A stretch of 64,000 nt of DNA from Shewanella gaetbuli (GCF_023284065.1 NZ_JAKIKP010000001.1:496001-560000), one strand, 5' to 3'; positions 37,593-47,710 are shown, numbered from the stretch's first letter. Notes: generated by a model not told the origin, from the letters alone. Numbers and translations: made by a program.

Positions 37593-37626
37593 AATGAGAT
37601 TCAGACTGGTCTGAGTCTCATTTTTA
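37593..37626 (+). terminator. Terminator of the peroxidase gene
   Basis: AATGAGATTCAGAC and GTCTGAGTCTCATT form a stem with one internal mismatch pair, followed by TTTTT. Confidence 0.85.
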
Positions 37627-37836
37627 ATAAAAAAAGTAAGACAAATACAAATCGACAAAATATTATTAACATCAATAAAATGGATTCGAAAATATCTTGA
37701 TAGAAGACATAGCTTTCTGAGTTGGTGATAGGTTATTTTTTAACTGCTTGTCGTTCGAGAGTCTATGGTCTTCGGTATTAGCTGTTCGGTATTCAAATAA
37801 GTAAAAACGATAATAATGGTTTTTTAGGAGTGAGTT

Positions 37837-38850
37837 TTGGCGCGATTCTCAGGGTTAGATAAAGAAACTGGTCATTCAGCACGAGGTAAGTCAGGCGTGT
37901 TATTGGTTAACTTAGGCACACCTGATGAGCCAACAGCACCAGCAGTGAGGCGTTATTTAGCCGAGTTTTTGGCAGACCCTCGTGTCGTCGAAATCCCTAA
38001 ACTTGTATGGATGATTATTCTTCACGGTATTATTTTACGCGTTCGCCCAGCAAAATCGGCGGCATTGTATAAAGAGATTTGGACCGACGAAGGCTCGCCA
38101 TTATTAGCTATTAGTGAGCAGCAAAGATCTAAATTGTCAGAGGTTTTAGCTGAGTCAGACAAAGAAGCCAGCGTACACCTTGCGATGCGCTATGGTAATC
38201 CGTCAGTCGCTTCAACTTTACAAGCTATGCACAAACAAGGTATTGATAACATTGTAGTGTTACCGCTTTATCCTCAATACGCTGCACCTACTACGGCTTC
38301 AGCATTTGACTCAATTGCTAAAGAACTATGTCAGTGGCGTTATATCCCAGCGTTACATTTTATCAATACTTATCATGATAACCCTGACTTTATCTCTGCT
38401 TTGGCGAATTCAATTGAGCAAGATTTTGCTAAAAATGGTAAGCCACAAAAATTAGTTTTGTCTTATCACGGCATGCCAGAGCGCAATTTGCATTTGGGCG
38501 ACCCTTATTACTGTTTTTGTATGAAAACCAGTCGCTTACTTGTGGAAAAGTTGGGTTTACAGGAAGAGGATTACATAACCACTTTCCAATCTCGATTTGG
38601 TAAAGCCAAATGGTTACAGCCTTACACCGATGCCACCGTTGAAAGTTTACCTGCGCAAGGGGTAACAGATATTGCCGTTATTTGTCCTGCATTTAGCGCT
38701 GATTGCTTAGAAACCTTAGAAGAAATTCAAGGAGAGAATAGGCATATTTTTGAAGGCGCAGGCGGTAAAGACTTCCGTTATATTGCCGCGTTAAATGACA
38801 ATGATGACCATATTCAAATGATGGCAAACTTAGTGAAGCCGTATTTATAA
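37837..38850 (+). CDS. hemH: Ferrochelatase
   Basis: HemH inserts ferrous iron into protoporphyrin IX, the last step of heme synthesis. The 337 residues show GVLLVNLGTPDEPTAPAVRRYL at the N-terminus. The conserved LVLSYHGMPERNLHLGDPY carries the catalytic His, and FQSRFGKAKWLQPYT and CPAFSADCLETLEEI follow. The start is TTG at 37837, supported by AGGAG seven bases upstream and by the family N-terminus. A repeat-rich region follows directly. Confidence 0.96.
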   Translation: MARFSGLDKETGHSARGKSGVLLVNLGTPDEPTAPAVRRYLAEFLADPRVVEIPKLVWMIILHGIILRVRPAKSAALYKEIWTDEGSPLLAISEQQRSKLSEVLAESDKEASVHLAMRYGNPSVASTLQAMHKQGIDNIVVLPLYPQYAAPTTASAFDSIAKELCQWRYIPALHFINTYHDNPDFISALANSIEQDFAKNGKPQKLVLSYHGMPERNLHLGDPYYCFCMKTSRLLVEKLGLQEEDYITTFQSRFGKAKWLQPYTDATVESLPAQGVTDIAVICPAFSADCLETLEEIQGENRHIFEGAGGKDFRYIAALNDNDDHIQMMANLVKPYL

Positions 38851-38882
38851 GGTTTCACTTTATGCTGTGGTTTAGGCAGATT

Positions 38883-39806
38883 AAAAAGCAGATCCCCGAT
38901 AAGAGATCTCGGGGATGACGGCTCTTATCAACAAGTTTCGGGGATGACGACTCTTATCAATCGCTATCGTGGATGACGATAGTTATCAACCTCATTGCAA
39001 CGATGCAGATTTTTTCACATCACTCCGCTAATTTCTTTTTCACGTCACTCCGTTAACTCCTTTTTCACGTCATTCCGGTAACGCTTTTGGGCCGGAATCT
39101 GCTTTTATTAATTAAAAAGCAGATCCCCGATAACAGATCTCGGGGATGACGGAAGTTATTAGCAGAGCGCTGGGATGACTGCTCTTATCAACAATTTTCG
39201 GGGATGACGACTCTTATCAATCGCTCTCGTGGATGACGATAGTTATCAACCTCATTGCAACGATGCAGATTTTTTCACATTACTCCGCTATTTTCTTTTT
39301 CATGTCACTCCGCTAACTCCAATTTTCACGTCACTCCGTTAACTCCAATTTTCACGTCACTCCGTTAATTCCTTTTTCACGTCATTCCGGTAACGCTTTT
39401 GGGCCGGAATCTGCTTTTATTAATTAAAAAGCAGATCCCCGATAACAGATCTCGGGGATGACGATAGTTATCAACCTCATTGCAACGATGCAGATTTTTT
39501 CACATCACTCCGCTAATTTCTTTTTCACGTCACTCCGCTAACTCCAATTTTCACATCACTCCGCTAATTCCTTTTTCAAGTCACTCCGTTAACTCCAATT
39601 TTCACGTCATTCCGGTAACGCTTTTGGGCCGGAATCTGCTTTTATTAATTAAAAAGCAGATCCCCGATAAGAGATCTCGGGGATGACGGAAGTTATTAGC
39701 AGAGCGCTGGGATGACTGCTCTTATCAATCGATCTCGAGGATGACGGAAGTTATTAGCAGAGCGCTGGGATGACGACTCTTATCAACCGCTCTCTGGGAT
39801 GACGGT
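38883..39806. repeat. Palindromic repeat cluster between hemH and yciH
   Basis: About 0.9 kb of non-coding repeats. A composite palindrome joins CGTCATTCCGGTAACGC...CCGGAATCTGC to GCAGATCCCCGA...TCGGGGATGACG through TTTTATTAATTAAAA. The left half begins at 39068, 39380 and 39605, and the right half at 38883, 39114, 39426 and 39651. Between these lie about 13 units of roughly 25 bases (TTTTTCACGTCACTCCGTTA and variants) and shorter GGGATGACGACTCTTATCAA units. The same core recurs at 47.9-48.9 kb. The open frame at 39480-39686 is made of these repeats and is not a gene. Confidence 0.9.
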
Positions 39807-39902
39807 ATTTATTCAACCTTAGTTGTCATGAGTCGTTTAGAGCCTAGCCTCGCTCTCAGGCATTTGATAAACTCAAACTATGTTAATTATTATTGAATCA
39901 TT

Positions 39903-40232
39903 ATGCGTATAGATCCCAATGTAGCTCTGGTATTTAGTACTGACAAAGGCCGAATTGAGCAAGAACAGCCGGTAGAAGTTGCCCCAGAAGGTGATGGCAT
40001 TGTTAGAATACATAAAGACAGTAAAGGTCGAAAAGGCAAGGGCGTAAGTGTAATTAAAGGTTTAGGTTTAGATAAAGCCGAGCTTAAAACTCTTGCACAA
40101 AAGTTAAAAAAACAATGTGGTTGCGGCGGCACGGTAAAAGACTTTAATATTGAAGTACAAACCGACAATCGTGAACAGATTAAAACACTACTTGAAAAGC
40201 TTAATTACACCGTTAAGCTTGCGGGTGGATAA
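39903..40232 (+). CDS. yciH: SUI1/eIF1-like translation factor YciH
   Basis: The 109-residue protein has the SUI1 fold: KGKGVSVIKGLGL, then LKKQCGCGGTVKDFNIEVQTDNREQI with the conserved CGCGGTVK. Bacterial YciH resembles eukaryotic initiation factor eIF1 and is thought to influence start selection or stress translation; its in vivo role is uncertain. ATG 39903 is the first in frame and gives normal length. It follows the repeat cluster. Confidence 0.94.
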   Translation: MRIDPNVALVFSTDKGRIEQEQPVEVAPEGDGIVRIHKDSKGRKGKGVSVIKGLGLDKAELKTLAQKLKKQCGCGGTVKDFNIEVQTDNREQIKTLLEKLNYTVKLAGG

Positions 40233-40289
40233 CCTCAAACACAGTCTTAATTGATACTCTGCCGATTAGCATTCTTAAGGAGAGCTATT

Positions 40290-40910
40290 ATGAAACAGTC
40301 TGATGCTATTATAGAAAATAAAGAATGCCAGCAAGACAACAACTTACAAGGTGATTGTTTACAAGGTCATTTATTGATTGCTATGCCATCTCTTGAAGAA
40401 ACTTTTTTTGAGCGCAGTGTTATCTATATTTGCGAGCATGATGACAAGGGGGCTATGGGATTAATTATCAACCGCCCCATTGGACTAGAGTTGGAAGATT
40501 TATTAGATCAAATGGGCTTAAACCCTACTGAGGAAGTGGCTTTTAATATTAATTCACAAGTGTTAGTTGGTGGCCCTGTGGCCCCAGAGCGTGGTTTTGT
40601 ATTACATAGCCCACAATCCAGTTGGATTAACAGTCATCAGGTGAGTGACTATTGTATGTTAACCACTTCAAGAGATGTTTTATCTTCAATAGGGACACCA
40701 AAATCTCCAGATGAATATTTGGTGGCTCTTGGCTATGCCGGTTGGGGGAAAGACCAACTTGAACAAGAACTTGCTGAAAATACTTGGCTTACAATCAAAG
40801 CCACTGCTGATTTACTCTACTCAAAATCTCCTGAAACACTTTGGGAACAGGCCACCAAACAATTGGGTTTTGATATGTGGCAGATTTCAACCCAAGTCGG
40901 TCATGCTTAA
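40290..40910 (+). CDS. algH: AlgH/YqgE family protein (UPF0301)
   Basis: The roughly 206-residue protein has the YqgE/AlgH signature: [56 protein letters not shown], and [13 protein letters not shown]. Function is not firmly known. I set the start at 40290 because AAGGAGAG lies just before and the family N-terminus begins soon after. ruvX follows, as in E. coli (yqgE-yqgF). Confidence 0.94.
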   Translation: MKQSDAIIENKECQQDNNLQGDCLQGHLLIAMPSLEETFFERSVIYICEHDDKGAMGLIINRPIGLELEDLLDQMGLNPTEEVAFNINSQVLVGGPVAPERGFVLHSPQSSWINSHQVSDYCMLTTSRDVLSSIGTPKSPDEYLVALGYAGWGKDQLEQELAENTWLTIKATADLLYSKSPETLWEQATKQLGFDMWQISTQVGHA

Positions 40911-41059
40911 TTGACTGTGGTGGTAGTGATGGCTGCTGACTCAATTAAGGCAGTAGTTAGTATTGCTGTTTTTAATCACCTAAAACCATTAAACATCTTT
41001 GATAAAAGTGGTTTTTGTCCCTTAGATCAATAATATCCTTAGTTAGGAATACGAAAAAC

Positions 41060-41485
41060 ATGCAGGCTCAAACAATTCTCGGCTTTGACTATGGAACCAA
41101 AAGTATTGGTATCGCCATAGGCCAAGCTATAACAGCAAGTGCTAGCCCGTTAATGTCGATAAAGGCTGTGGACGGTATTCCTAATTGGGATGAAATAGCT
41201 AAATTGCTGGCAGAATGGCAACCTGATCTTGTAGTGGTGGGCCTTCCATTAAATATGGATGGCACCGAACAAGACATTACTCAGCGAGCACGTAAGTTTG
41301 CTAATCGAATTAACGGTCGTTTTGGTGTGAAAGTGGCGACTCAAGACGAGCGCTTAACTACCGCAGATGCTAAAGCCAGGTTATTCGAATTGGGTGGGTT
41401 TAAAGCGTTAACTAAAGGCCAGGTTGACGCGGTTTCAGCGGTATTAATTGTCGAAAGCTACTTCGAAAACCAATTTGGCGATTAG
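41060..41485 (+). CDS. ruvX: Putative pre-16S rRNA nuclease RuvX (YqgF)
   Basis: RuvX/YqgF is a RNase H-like nuclease implicated in 16S rRNA 5' maturation. From 41060 the protein is 141 residues: [17 protein letters not shown] (first catalytic Asp), [23 protein letters not shown], and [15 protein letters not shown] with later KGQVDAVSA. The start is moved to the ATG with TTAGGAAT upstream, which gives the family length. A terminator follows. Confidence 0.95.
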   Translation: MQAQTILGFDYGTKSIGIAIGQAITASASPLMSIKAVDGIPNWDEIAKLLAEWQPDLVVVGLPLNMDGTEQDITQRARKFANRINGRFGVKVATQDERLTTADAKARLFELGGFKALTKGQVDAVSAVLIVESYFENQFGD

Positions 41486-41843
41486 CTCAATGCTAATTTT
41501 TTAGCTCCTATTATTGAACATTAATGCACCTATATGGTGCATTTTTTGTGCCTCAATTTGTATAGGGTTAACGATTAACGTGCTTGAAAACCCAGATGTA
41601 ATATTTTCGTGCACAATGAACCTTGTTGGTAAGTGATTGTTATTTAATTAGTAAGTTTAAAATTACTGTTGGTATTGCACCATAACGATTAATTGTTTAA
41701 TGCAGGTTGGCACATATAGTGAAACCTCCTCATAAATAGTGAAACAAACAAACCATTAGAGGGATGAAAGTGAGTGGTTAATTGATCTGATTAACTCTTG
41801 GTTCTCTTACTTTATCCATCACTAGGTTAATGAGGAATAAACG
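41486..41843. other. Intergenic region before the glycosylglycerate operon
   Basis: It contains the ruvX terminator and, near 41777-41795, an inverted repeat GTTAAT-7-ATTAAC inside a longer imperfect hairpin just upstream of mpgP. The latter may be an operator or leader structure of the operon; nothing else is evident. Confidence 0.4.
41523..41547 (+). terminator. Terminator of ruvX
   Basis: AATGCACC and GGTGCATT form an eight-base stem around TATAT, followed by TTTTG. Confidence 0.85.
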
Positions 41844-42731
41844 ATGGCAGCTTTACCTGTGATTTTTACCGATATGGATGGCACTTTGCTTGACCATTTT
41901 GATTATAGTTTTTCAAGTGCTATCTCAGTAATTGAAGCATTAAATGAACGTAATATTCCTATTATTGCCAATACCAGTAAAACCTTTGCTGAAATGGAAC
42001 GACACCAGCAAACCATTGGGTTTAATACCCCGTTTATTTGTGAAAATGGCGCAGCGATATATATACCAAAAGGGTATTTTGAAGCTCAGCCTACAGATAC
42101 TGTTTCTCAAGGCTATTACTGGGTAAAAACTTTTTCACACCCCAGATCATACTGGTTAGATTTATTACAACAATCTGCCCAAAAATATGCAGAAGATTAT
42201 GTCGGGTTTTCTTCGTTAACCGCTGAAGATTTATGTGAGTTAACCGATCTCTCTCCCGAAAAAGCTAAGCTAGCCTTAGTCAGACATTATTCTGAACCCC
42301 TTTTATGGCAGGGAAGCGATGAAGACAAGCAAGCTTTTATTAGTTTACTCACCCAAAAAGGAGCCACCATTTTGCAAGGTGGACGATTTATGCATGTGGG
42401 AGGTAAAACAGATAAAGGCTATGCCATGAAGTGGTTAGCGCAGCTGTATGCTAACGAGTATCAACAAGCCGTGCAAACCATTGCATTAGGCGACAGCGGT
42501 AATGATAACGCTATGCTAGAAGCGGCAGATATTGCCGTACAAATCAAATCGCCAGCGCATACATTCCCACAGCTAGAGCAAGCCAATTGTAAAATTAAAA
42601 GTACTCAGTTTGGTCCCAAAGGCTGGGCTGAGTGCTTACAAAACTTAATTCTATCGACCTCTTCAAACTTATCGAGCATGGCAGCTTCGATTTCCCCTTC
42701 AATCGTTCCAACAACTCAAAAGGAAGGTTAA
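41844..42731 (+). CDS. Mannosyl-/glucosyl-3-phosphoglycerate phosphatase-like HAD enzyme
   Basis: The 295-residue HAD-IIB protein begins with PVIFTDMDGTLLDHFDYSF (nucleophile Asp in DMDGT), then NTSKTFAEM and FICENGAAIY. Near the end come GDSGNDNAMLEAAD, the metal-binding motif, and GGKTDKGYAM. These are features of mannosyl-3-phosphoglycerate phosphatases (MpgP/YedP). Next to a GpgS-like synthase its likely job is dephosphorylation of the glycosyl-3-phosphoglycerate to glucosylglycerate (or the mannosyl form). AGGAAT lies before the ATG. First gene of a three-gene unit. Confidence 0.85.
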   Translation: MAALPVIFTDMDGTLLDHFDYSFSSAISVIEALNERNIPIIANTSKTFAEMERHQQTIGFNTPFICENGAAIYIPKGYFEAQPTDTVSQGYYWVKTFSHPRSYWLDLLQQSAQKYAEDYVGFSSLTAEDLCELTDLSPEKAKLALVRHYSEPLLWQGSDEDKQAFISLLTQKGATILQGGRFMHVGGKTDKGYAMKWLAQLYANEYQQAVQTIALGDSGNDNAMLEAADIAVQIKSPAHTFPQLEQANCKIKSTQFGPKGWAECLQNLILSTSSNLSSMAASISPSIVPTTQKEG

Positions 42732-42733
42732 TC

Positions 42734-43954
42734 ATGGCTGACTTTTATCAAAATGGCACAGTGACTACGTTACATAATCTAACTCGCAGAACTTATGACG
42801 AATTAGAAGATGATTTAATGAAATTTGCCAAAAAACGACCATTAGGCTTGATATTACCTTCGTTGTATTCAGAGCTTGAGGGCGAGGCGCTAAATCAAAT
42901 AGTCGATAAATTAGTGGATGTGCCTTTTTTAAGCCAAATTGTCATTGGATTAGATAGAGCAGATAAAGCGCAATATCAAAAGGCGATGACATTTTTTAAC
43001 CGCTTACCGCAACATCATCGAATTTTATGGAACGACGGCCCAAGATTACAAGCATTAGATAAAGAGCTTTCGGCACTTGGTTTAGCACCTAAAGAGTTAG
43101 GTAAAGGGCGAAATGTTTGGTACTGCATGGGCTATGTATTAGCTTCAAATAAAGCTGAGTCGGTCGCACTGCACGATTGCGACATTGTGACTTATGAGAA
43201 GTCATTACTGGCTCGTTTGTTATATCCGGTGGCTAACCCGCAATTCAACTATGAATTTGGTAAAGGCTATTACGCTCGTATTGCTGAAGGAAAGCTTAAT
43301 GGTCGGGTATCACGATTATTAGTCACACCACTTATTAAAGCCCTAAAAAGAGTGGTTGGTTATAACGAATATTTAGAATACATGGACAGCTTTAGATACC
43401 CATTAGCAGGTGAGTTCTCGTTTAGACGTGACGTATTAAACGACCTAAGAATTCCCAGTGATTGGGGGCTCGAAATTGGCGTGCTGAGCGAGATGCAGCG
43501 TAACTATGCTCATAATCGAATTTGCCAAGTAGATATTGCAGATAATTATGATCATAAACATCAAGATTTATCGCTGCATGATTCGCAAGCGGGTTTGTCA
43601 AAAATGTCTATTGATATCACCAAGGCGTTTTATCGAAAGTTAGCCACCCAAGGCAACACATTTAGCACAGAAACATTCAGAACATTAAAAGCCACCTATT
43701 ATCGTATCGCATTAGATTATGTTGAAACTTACCATAACGATGCATTAATGAACGGCCTGACAACTGACATTCATTTAGAAGAAAAAGCGGTGGAAATGTT
43801 TGCTCAAAATATTGTTACAGCCGGATGCAACTTTTTAGATAACCCGATGGAAACACCTTTTATGCCGACTTGGAGCCGAGTAGTGAGTGCAATGCCGGAT
43901 GTATTAGAAAGATTAAAAGAGGCCGTAGAGGCCGATAACGCTGAGTTTGGTTAG
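42734..43954 (+). CDS. gpgS: Glucosyl-3-phosphoglycerate synthase-like glycosyltransferase
   Basis: The 406-residue GT-A enzyme resembles glucosyl-3-phosphoglycerate synthases (GT81), which transfer glucose from an NDP-sugar to 3-phosphoglycerate. Visible features are LGLILPSLYSEL, VIGLDRAD, the metal-binding ALHDCDIVTYEKSLLARL, then FGKGYYARI-EGKLNGRVSRLLV and FSFRRDV-LRIPSDWGLEIGVL. The ATG at 42734 starts two bases after the phosphatase stop, with AGGAAGG upstream, so the longer frame from 42632 is not used. Whether the sugar is glucose or mannose is inferred. Confidence 0.82.
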   Translation: MADFYQNGTVTTLHNLTRRTYDELEDDLMKFAKKRPLGLILPSLYSELEGEALNQIVDKLVDVPFLSQIVIGLDRADKAQYQKAMTFFNRLPQHHRILWNDGPRLQALDKELSALGLAPKELGKGRNVWYCMGYVLASNKAESVALHDCDIVTYEKSLLARLLYPVANPQFNYEFGKGYYARIAEGKLNGRVSRLLVTPLIKALKRVVGYNEYLEYMDSFRYPLAGEFSFRRDVLNDLRIPSDWGLEIGVLSEMQRNYAHNRICQVDIADNYDHKHQDLSLHDSQAGLSKMSIDITKAFYRKLATQGNTFSTETFRTLKATYYRIALDYVETYHNDALMNGLTTDIHLEEKAVEMFAQNIVTAGCNFLDNPMETPFMPTWSRVVSAMPDVLERLKEAVEADNAEFG

Positions 43955-44070
43955 TGTTCGCTAATTACTGTTAAGCACTTATTGTTAGGCGCAAAGTGAT
44001 CAGTAGTTGCTTAAAAACGAAATCGAAATAGACACATAGACAGAGCTTAAATGGCTGCTTAGGGAGTACT

Positions 44071-45813
44071 ATGGAAGGAATGACGGTATTAACGCAAAAA
44101 GTGATGGCTCACTTACAAGCGATTTATCACGAGGGACAAACTGAGCAGCAAATTGATCAATTAACTGCAACGCTGATTGAAACTATGCGCATTACTGAGT
44201 TTGCTGCCGATGTGGTTCCTTATCAGAATCATTGGTCGCAACAAGATGTCATTATGATCACCTATGGCGACAGTATTGTGTGTGATGATGAACGGCCTTT
44301 AGTGACATTATCAAAGTTTATTGATAGTTATTTTGCCGGTATCAATGGCGTACATATACTGCCTTTTTTCCCCTATAGCTCAGATGATGGCTTTGCTGTT
44401 ATCGACTATTCCAGTGTCAATGAAGCATTAGGCAATTGGTCGGATATTAGCTCTATTGCTAGCAAACGTCGGTTAATGTCTGATTTGGTGATTAATCATT
44501 GTTCTAGTCGCAGTTTATGGTTTCAAAATTTTATTGAAGGTAAAGGTGTCGGCCACGATTATTTTTATACTGCAGAGCTAGATGATGATATTAGCAAAGT
44601 GGTGAGGCCTAGAACGTCACCATTACTTCGTGAAACGCCTACCGCAAATGGTATAAAACAAGTGTGGTGTACTTTTAGTCATGATCAAGTCGATTTTGAC
44701 TTTAATAACCCACAAGTATTAATAGAGTTTGTAAAAATTATTCGCCATTACCTCGACGTTGGCGTGAATATATTTAGGCTAGATGCAGTGGCATTTTTGT
44801 GGAAAAAATTAGCCAGCCCTTCAATTAATTTACCGCAAACCCATGAAGTGGTTAGATTACTCAGAACCCTCATTGAACATGCGCAACATGATGCCATGTT
44901 AATCACTGAAACTAATATTCCCAACAGTCAAAACCTAACTTATTTTGGTAATGCTAATGAAGCTCATTGCATTTATAACTTTTCGTTACCCCCACTGTTA
45001 ATCAATACCTTAATAACCGGCAGTTGCTTGTATTTAAAGCGCTGGTTGATGAGTATGCCGCCAGCCAGAGATGGAACAACCTACTTTAATTTTATTGCCT
45101 CGCATGATGGTGTGGGTTTAAGGCCTGCCGAAGGTTTGTTAGAACAAGATGAGTTAGCCACATTAATATCGACTATGGAGCAGTTTGGTGGGCAAATATC
45201 ATGTCGAACAACAGATGATGGCCAACAAAAACCTTATGAAATGAACATTGCATTATTTGATGCTTTGCAAGGAACAACAGCAGGTAAAGATGAATTAGGT
45301 TTACAACGGTTTATTTGTGCCCACGCCATTATGTTAGGGTTAGAAGGCATTCCGGGGATTTATATTCATAGTCTATTAGGAACCAGAAACGATTATCTAA
45401 AGCTAGCAAATACTTCGCATAATCGAGCTATTAACCGTCATCGTTGGGACTATAACCAGCTGGTTGAGCAATTAGCTCACCCAGAGTCATTACATCATAT
45501 CGTGCTTAAAAAGATGACCGAGTTAATCAATATTCGCACAGCTCAGAAAGCTTTTCATCCTAACGCAACCCAATTTACCTTACATTTAGGGTTAAAACTG
45601 TTTGGCTTTTGGAGACAAAGTCGAGATAGAAACCAAAGTATATTTTGCATCAGCAATATTAGTAACCAAGTGCAATTATTTAACGTGAATGAACTCAATT
45701 TGATTACTGATCAAACTTGGTTTGATTTATTAAGCCCACTTAAAATTGAAGACGTTAACCAAGAGATTACCCTAGAGCCTTATCAAACTGTTTGGATAAC
45801 AAACCATGAATAA
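44071..45813 (+). CDS. GH13_18 glycoside phosphorylase (likely glucosylglycerate phosphorylase)
   Basis: The 580-residue cytoplasmic GH13 enzyme has the subfamily 18 pattern: [29 protein letters not shown], the nucleophile Asp238 in [15 protein letters not shown], acid/base Glu280 in LITETNIPN, and His345-Asp346 in [10 protein letters not shown]. Subfamily 18 includes sucrose, glucosylglycerol and glucosylglycerate phosphorylases; the last type (E. coli YcjM-like) fits best next to a glucosylglycerate pathway. It would release glucose-1-phosphate and glycerate. AGGGAG precedes the ATG. Substrate is an inference. Confidence 0.82.
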   Translation: MEGMTVLTQKVMAHLQAIYHEGQTEQQIDQLTATLIETMRITEFAADVVPYQNHWSQQDVIMITYGDSIVCDDERPLVTLSKFIDSYFAGINGVHILPFFPYSSDDGFAVIDYSSVNEALGNWSDISSIASKRRLMSDLVINHCSSRSLWFQNFIEGKGVGHDYFYTAELDDDISKVVRPRTSPLLRETPTANGIKQVWCTFSHDQVDFDFNNPQVLIEFVKIIRHYLDVGVNIFRLDAVAFLWKKLASPSINLPQTHEVVRLLRTLIEHAQHDAMLITETNIPNSQNLTYFGNANEAHCIYNFSLPPLLINTLITGSCLYLKRWLMSMPPARDGTTYFNFIASHDGVGLRPAEGLLEQDELATLISTMEQFGGQISCRTTDDGQQKPYEMNIALFDALQGTTAGKDELGLQRFICAHAIMLGLEGIPGIYIHSLLGTRNDYLKLANTSHNRAINRHRWDYNQLVEQLAHPESLHHIVLKKMTELINIRTAQKAFHPNATQFTLHLGLKLFGFWRQSRDRNQSIFCISNISNQVQLFNVNELNLITDQTWFDLLSPLKIEDVNQEITLEPYQTVWITNHE

Positions 45814-45944
45814 ACCTAGAACCGTCTATTTCATAAAGCAGTAACGTCATGATAATAGCAAGCTTGTTAGCTTTGAATGAACTTGACAAACACCTTACTG
45901 TCTATAAGCTTGTGGTTAATTAATGAGACGTATTTGGAGTATTC

Positions 45945-46502
45945 ATGAAACAGATTATTTTAGCGGTGGCCGTTTTAGCATTGAGTGCCTGCAGCACTTT
46001 AAAAACCAACTCTGATTTTGACCCAGAAGTATCTTTTGACCAATATAAAACCTTTGCATGGGTAGAGCCTAAAGCTAATGACGAAGGCTATCACTTAGAT
46101 GGTTTACTTGATCAGCGTGTTCGTGACGCTGTAAGTAGTGAAATGGCAGCCAAAGGCCTAACCAAAGCTTCAATTGAAGAGGCTGACCTACTGGTAAACT
46201 ATTTAACTAAAGTTGATAAAAAAATTAATGTAGACACGTTTAATAGTAACTTTGGCTACAACCCATACTATGGTCCACGTTGGGGGTGGGGTGGGTCTAT
46301 GCAAACCCAAACGACAGTGCGTGAGTATGAAGTAGGGACGTTAATCATTGACTTAGTTGACAACAAAACAGACAAGCTAGTTTGGCGCGGAACGGTAGCC
46401 GATACCATTCGTGACAGAAATACCCCACAAGAGCGTGTAGAAGTGATTAATAATGCCATTAATCAAGTGATGGTTAATTTTCCACCACAAGCTGAAAAGT
46501 AA
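45945..46502 (+). CDS. DUF4136 lipoprotein
   Basis: The 185-residue protein has a lipoprotein signal (VAVLALSAC, lipidated Cys16) followed by the DUF4136 domain (SFDQYKTFAWVEP, ADLLVNYLTKVDKKINV, VGTLIIDLVDNKTDKLVWRG). It is predicted to sit in the outer membrane facing the periplasm; function unknown. GGAG precedes the ATG and a very strong terminator follows. Confidence 0.9.
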   Translation: MKQIILAVAVLALSACSTLKTNSDFDPEVSFDQYKTFAWVEPKANDEGYHLDGLLDQRVRDAVSSEMAAKGLTKASIEEADLLVNYLTKVDKKINVDTFNSNFGYNPYYGPRWGWGGSMQTQTTVREYEVGTLIIDLVDNKTDKLVWRGTVADTIRDRNTPQERVEVINNAINQVMVNFPPQAEK

Positions 46503-46822
46503 TACATACGTAGTTTATATTCATTGGGGTTAAGGCGTGAGCCATAAACCAATGAGGGGCAAAAAGGCTCAAACTGATTACAGTTTGAGCCTTTTTTTGT
46601 ATCCATGAATTATCAAAGTCTTTAAAAATGATTCTTATAGATATGGTCTGGTAGTAGATAGTTTTTAGGAATTCTTTTCTAATTAATAGGTTGTGTGCAT
46701 AATTTTATAGCTAAAAGCTATTAAGAATTGATTTCAAGGTTAATTGCCTTTACCCGCTTTAGGGCATTTGGTAAAATTCGCGGCCGTGATAAGGACATTC
46801 GCCAGAGAGTAAGTGAGCATCA
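46503..46822. other. Intergenic region between the DUF4136 gene and rfaH
   Basis: About 320 bases hold the strong terminator at 46561-46597 and, after it, AT-rich DNA that should carry the rfaH promoter. No repeat or open frame of note. Confidence 0.5.
46561..46597. terminator. Strong terminator after the DUF4136 gene
   Basis: AAAAAGGCTCAAACTG and CAGTTTGAGCCTTTTT form a perfect 16-bp stem around ATTA, with T runs on both strands. It isolates the polysaccharide locus from upstream genes. Confidence 0.93.
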
Positions 46823-47326
46823 ATGAAGTCTTGGTATCTTTTGTATTGTAAACCTCGTGAAGAGTTACGTGCGCAGCAAAACCTTGCGTTGCAAAATGTT
46901 GATAGCTATTTACCCATGATCAAAGAGTCAAAAGAATCTAAATCGACCACTAAACTGGTTGATGTCCCGCTTTTTCCCAACTATCTATTCATTCATTTCG
47001 ATCCCGAAGTATTCAGTGTAAGCAAAATACATTCAACGCGTGGTGCAAGCCGTATTATTGGCTGCAAAGAAGTGATGACCCCCATTGACGATCGTCTAAT
47101 TAATGAAATTAAACGCCGAGTGAATGAGTTTGTTCCTGAACCGGATAAAGGTTTAGAAAAGGGAGATAAGGTCAAATTTGTCGATGGCCCGTTTGTCGAT
47201 TTAGAGGCGATTTTTGAAGAGCGAAACGCTGAAAAACGTTGTTATGTATTATTTAATATCATGGGACAACAAAAAAGAATTTTGGTTGATGAAGCAACAA
47301 TAAAAAAGACACCCAAAGAAGACTAA
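46823..47326 (+). CDS. rfaH: Transcription antiterminator RfaH (NusG paralogue)
   Basis: RfaH binds RNA polymerase paused at ops elements and lets it read long, poorly translated cell-surface operons by excluding NusG/Rho. The 167 residues begin MKSWYLLYCKPREELRAQQNL with the NusG N-terminal domain (FPNYLFIHFD, STRGASRIIGC), followed by the small C-terminal KOW-type domain (KGDKVKFVDGPFVDLEAIFEE). Its position right before a surface-polysaccharide operon with two ops elements indicates local control, as for specialised RfaH homologues encoded next to their target. Confidence 0.95.
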   Translation: MKSWYLLYCKPREELRAQQNLALQNVDSYLPMIKESKESKSTTKLVDVPLFPNYLFIHFDPEVFSVSKIHSTRGASRIIGCKEVMTPIDDRLINEIKRRVNEFVPEPDKGLEKGDKVKFVDGPFVDLEAIFEERNAEKRCYVLFNIMGQQKRILVDEATIKKTPKED

Positions 47327-47592
47327 AGGGTAATAGTTGCAATAAATAACCTGTTAGACATATAAAACCTGAAGAAAATAGAAATAAACCACAAAGCATG
47401 TAAGACATTTGCCATAGGGTGGTCTTGGTGTAGTACATTTGTTAATAAAAAGTGTTGCTTAAGCGCCTGCAAATCAAGTATTTGCATTTGCGAGGGTGAA
47501 GTTACTGATATTGCTCAGGCTATATGTGTAACAAATCTGCAATTTAAATTTAAACGGTGTATTTTTCTACATAATCGTTTAAAGGGTTAAGG

Positions 47593-47598
47593 TATAAT
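47593..47598 (+). promoter_or_regulatory. Possible -10 box of the polysaccharide operon promoter
   Basis: TATAAT matches the sigma-70 -10 consensus exactly and lies about 115 bases upstream of the first ops element. I see no good -35 at ideal distance, so the assignment is tentative. Confidence 0.4.
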
Positions 47599-47710
47599 AC
47601 GCAACATTATTTTCAAGTGACGAAAGCTTAGGTTAATAATTTAACATCGACAAGCTATTAAGTCATACAAATCGCCAAGGCGATGGGCACTATAGAAGCC
47701 GAAATCTATG

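Noticed and set aside
39480..39686. 68-codon open frame on the plus strand in the repeat cluster
   Set aside because: It consists entirely of the 25-bp and palindromic repeat units and has no protein character.
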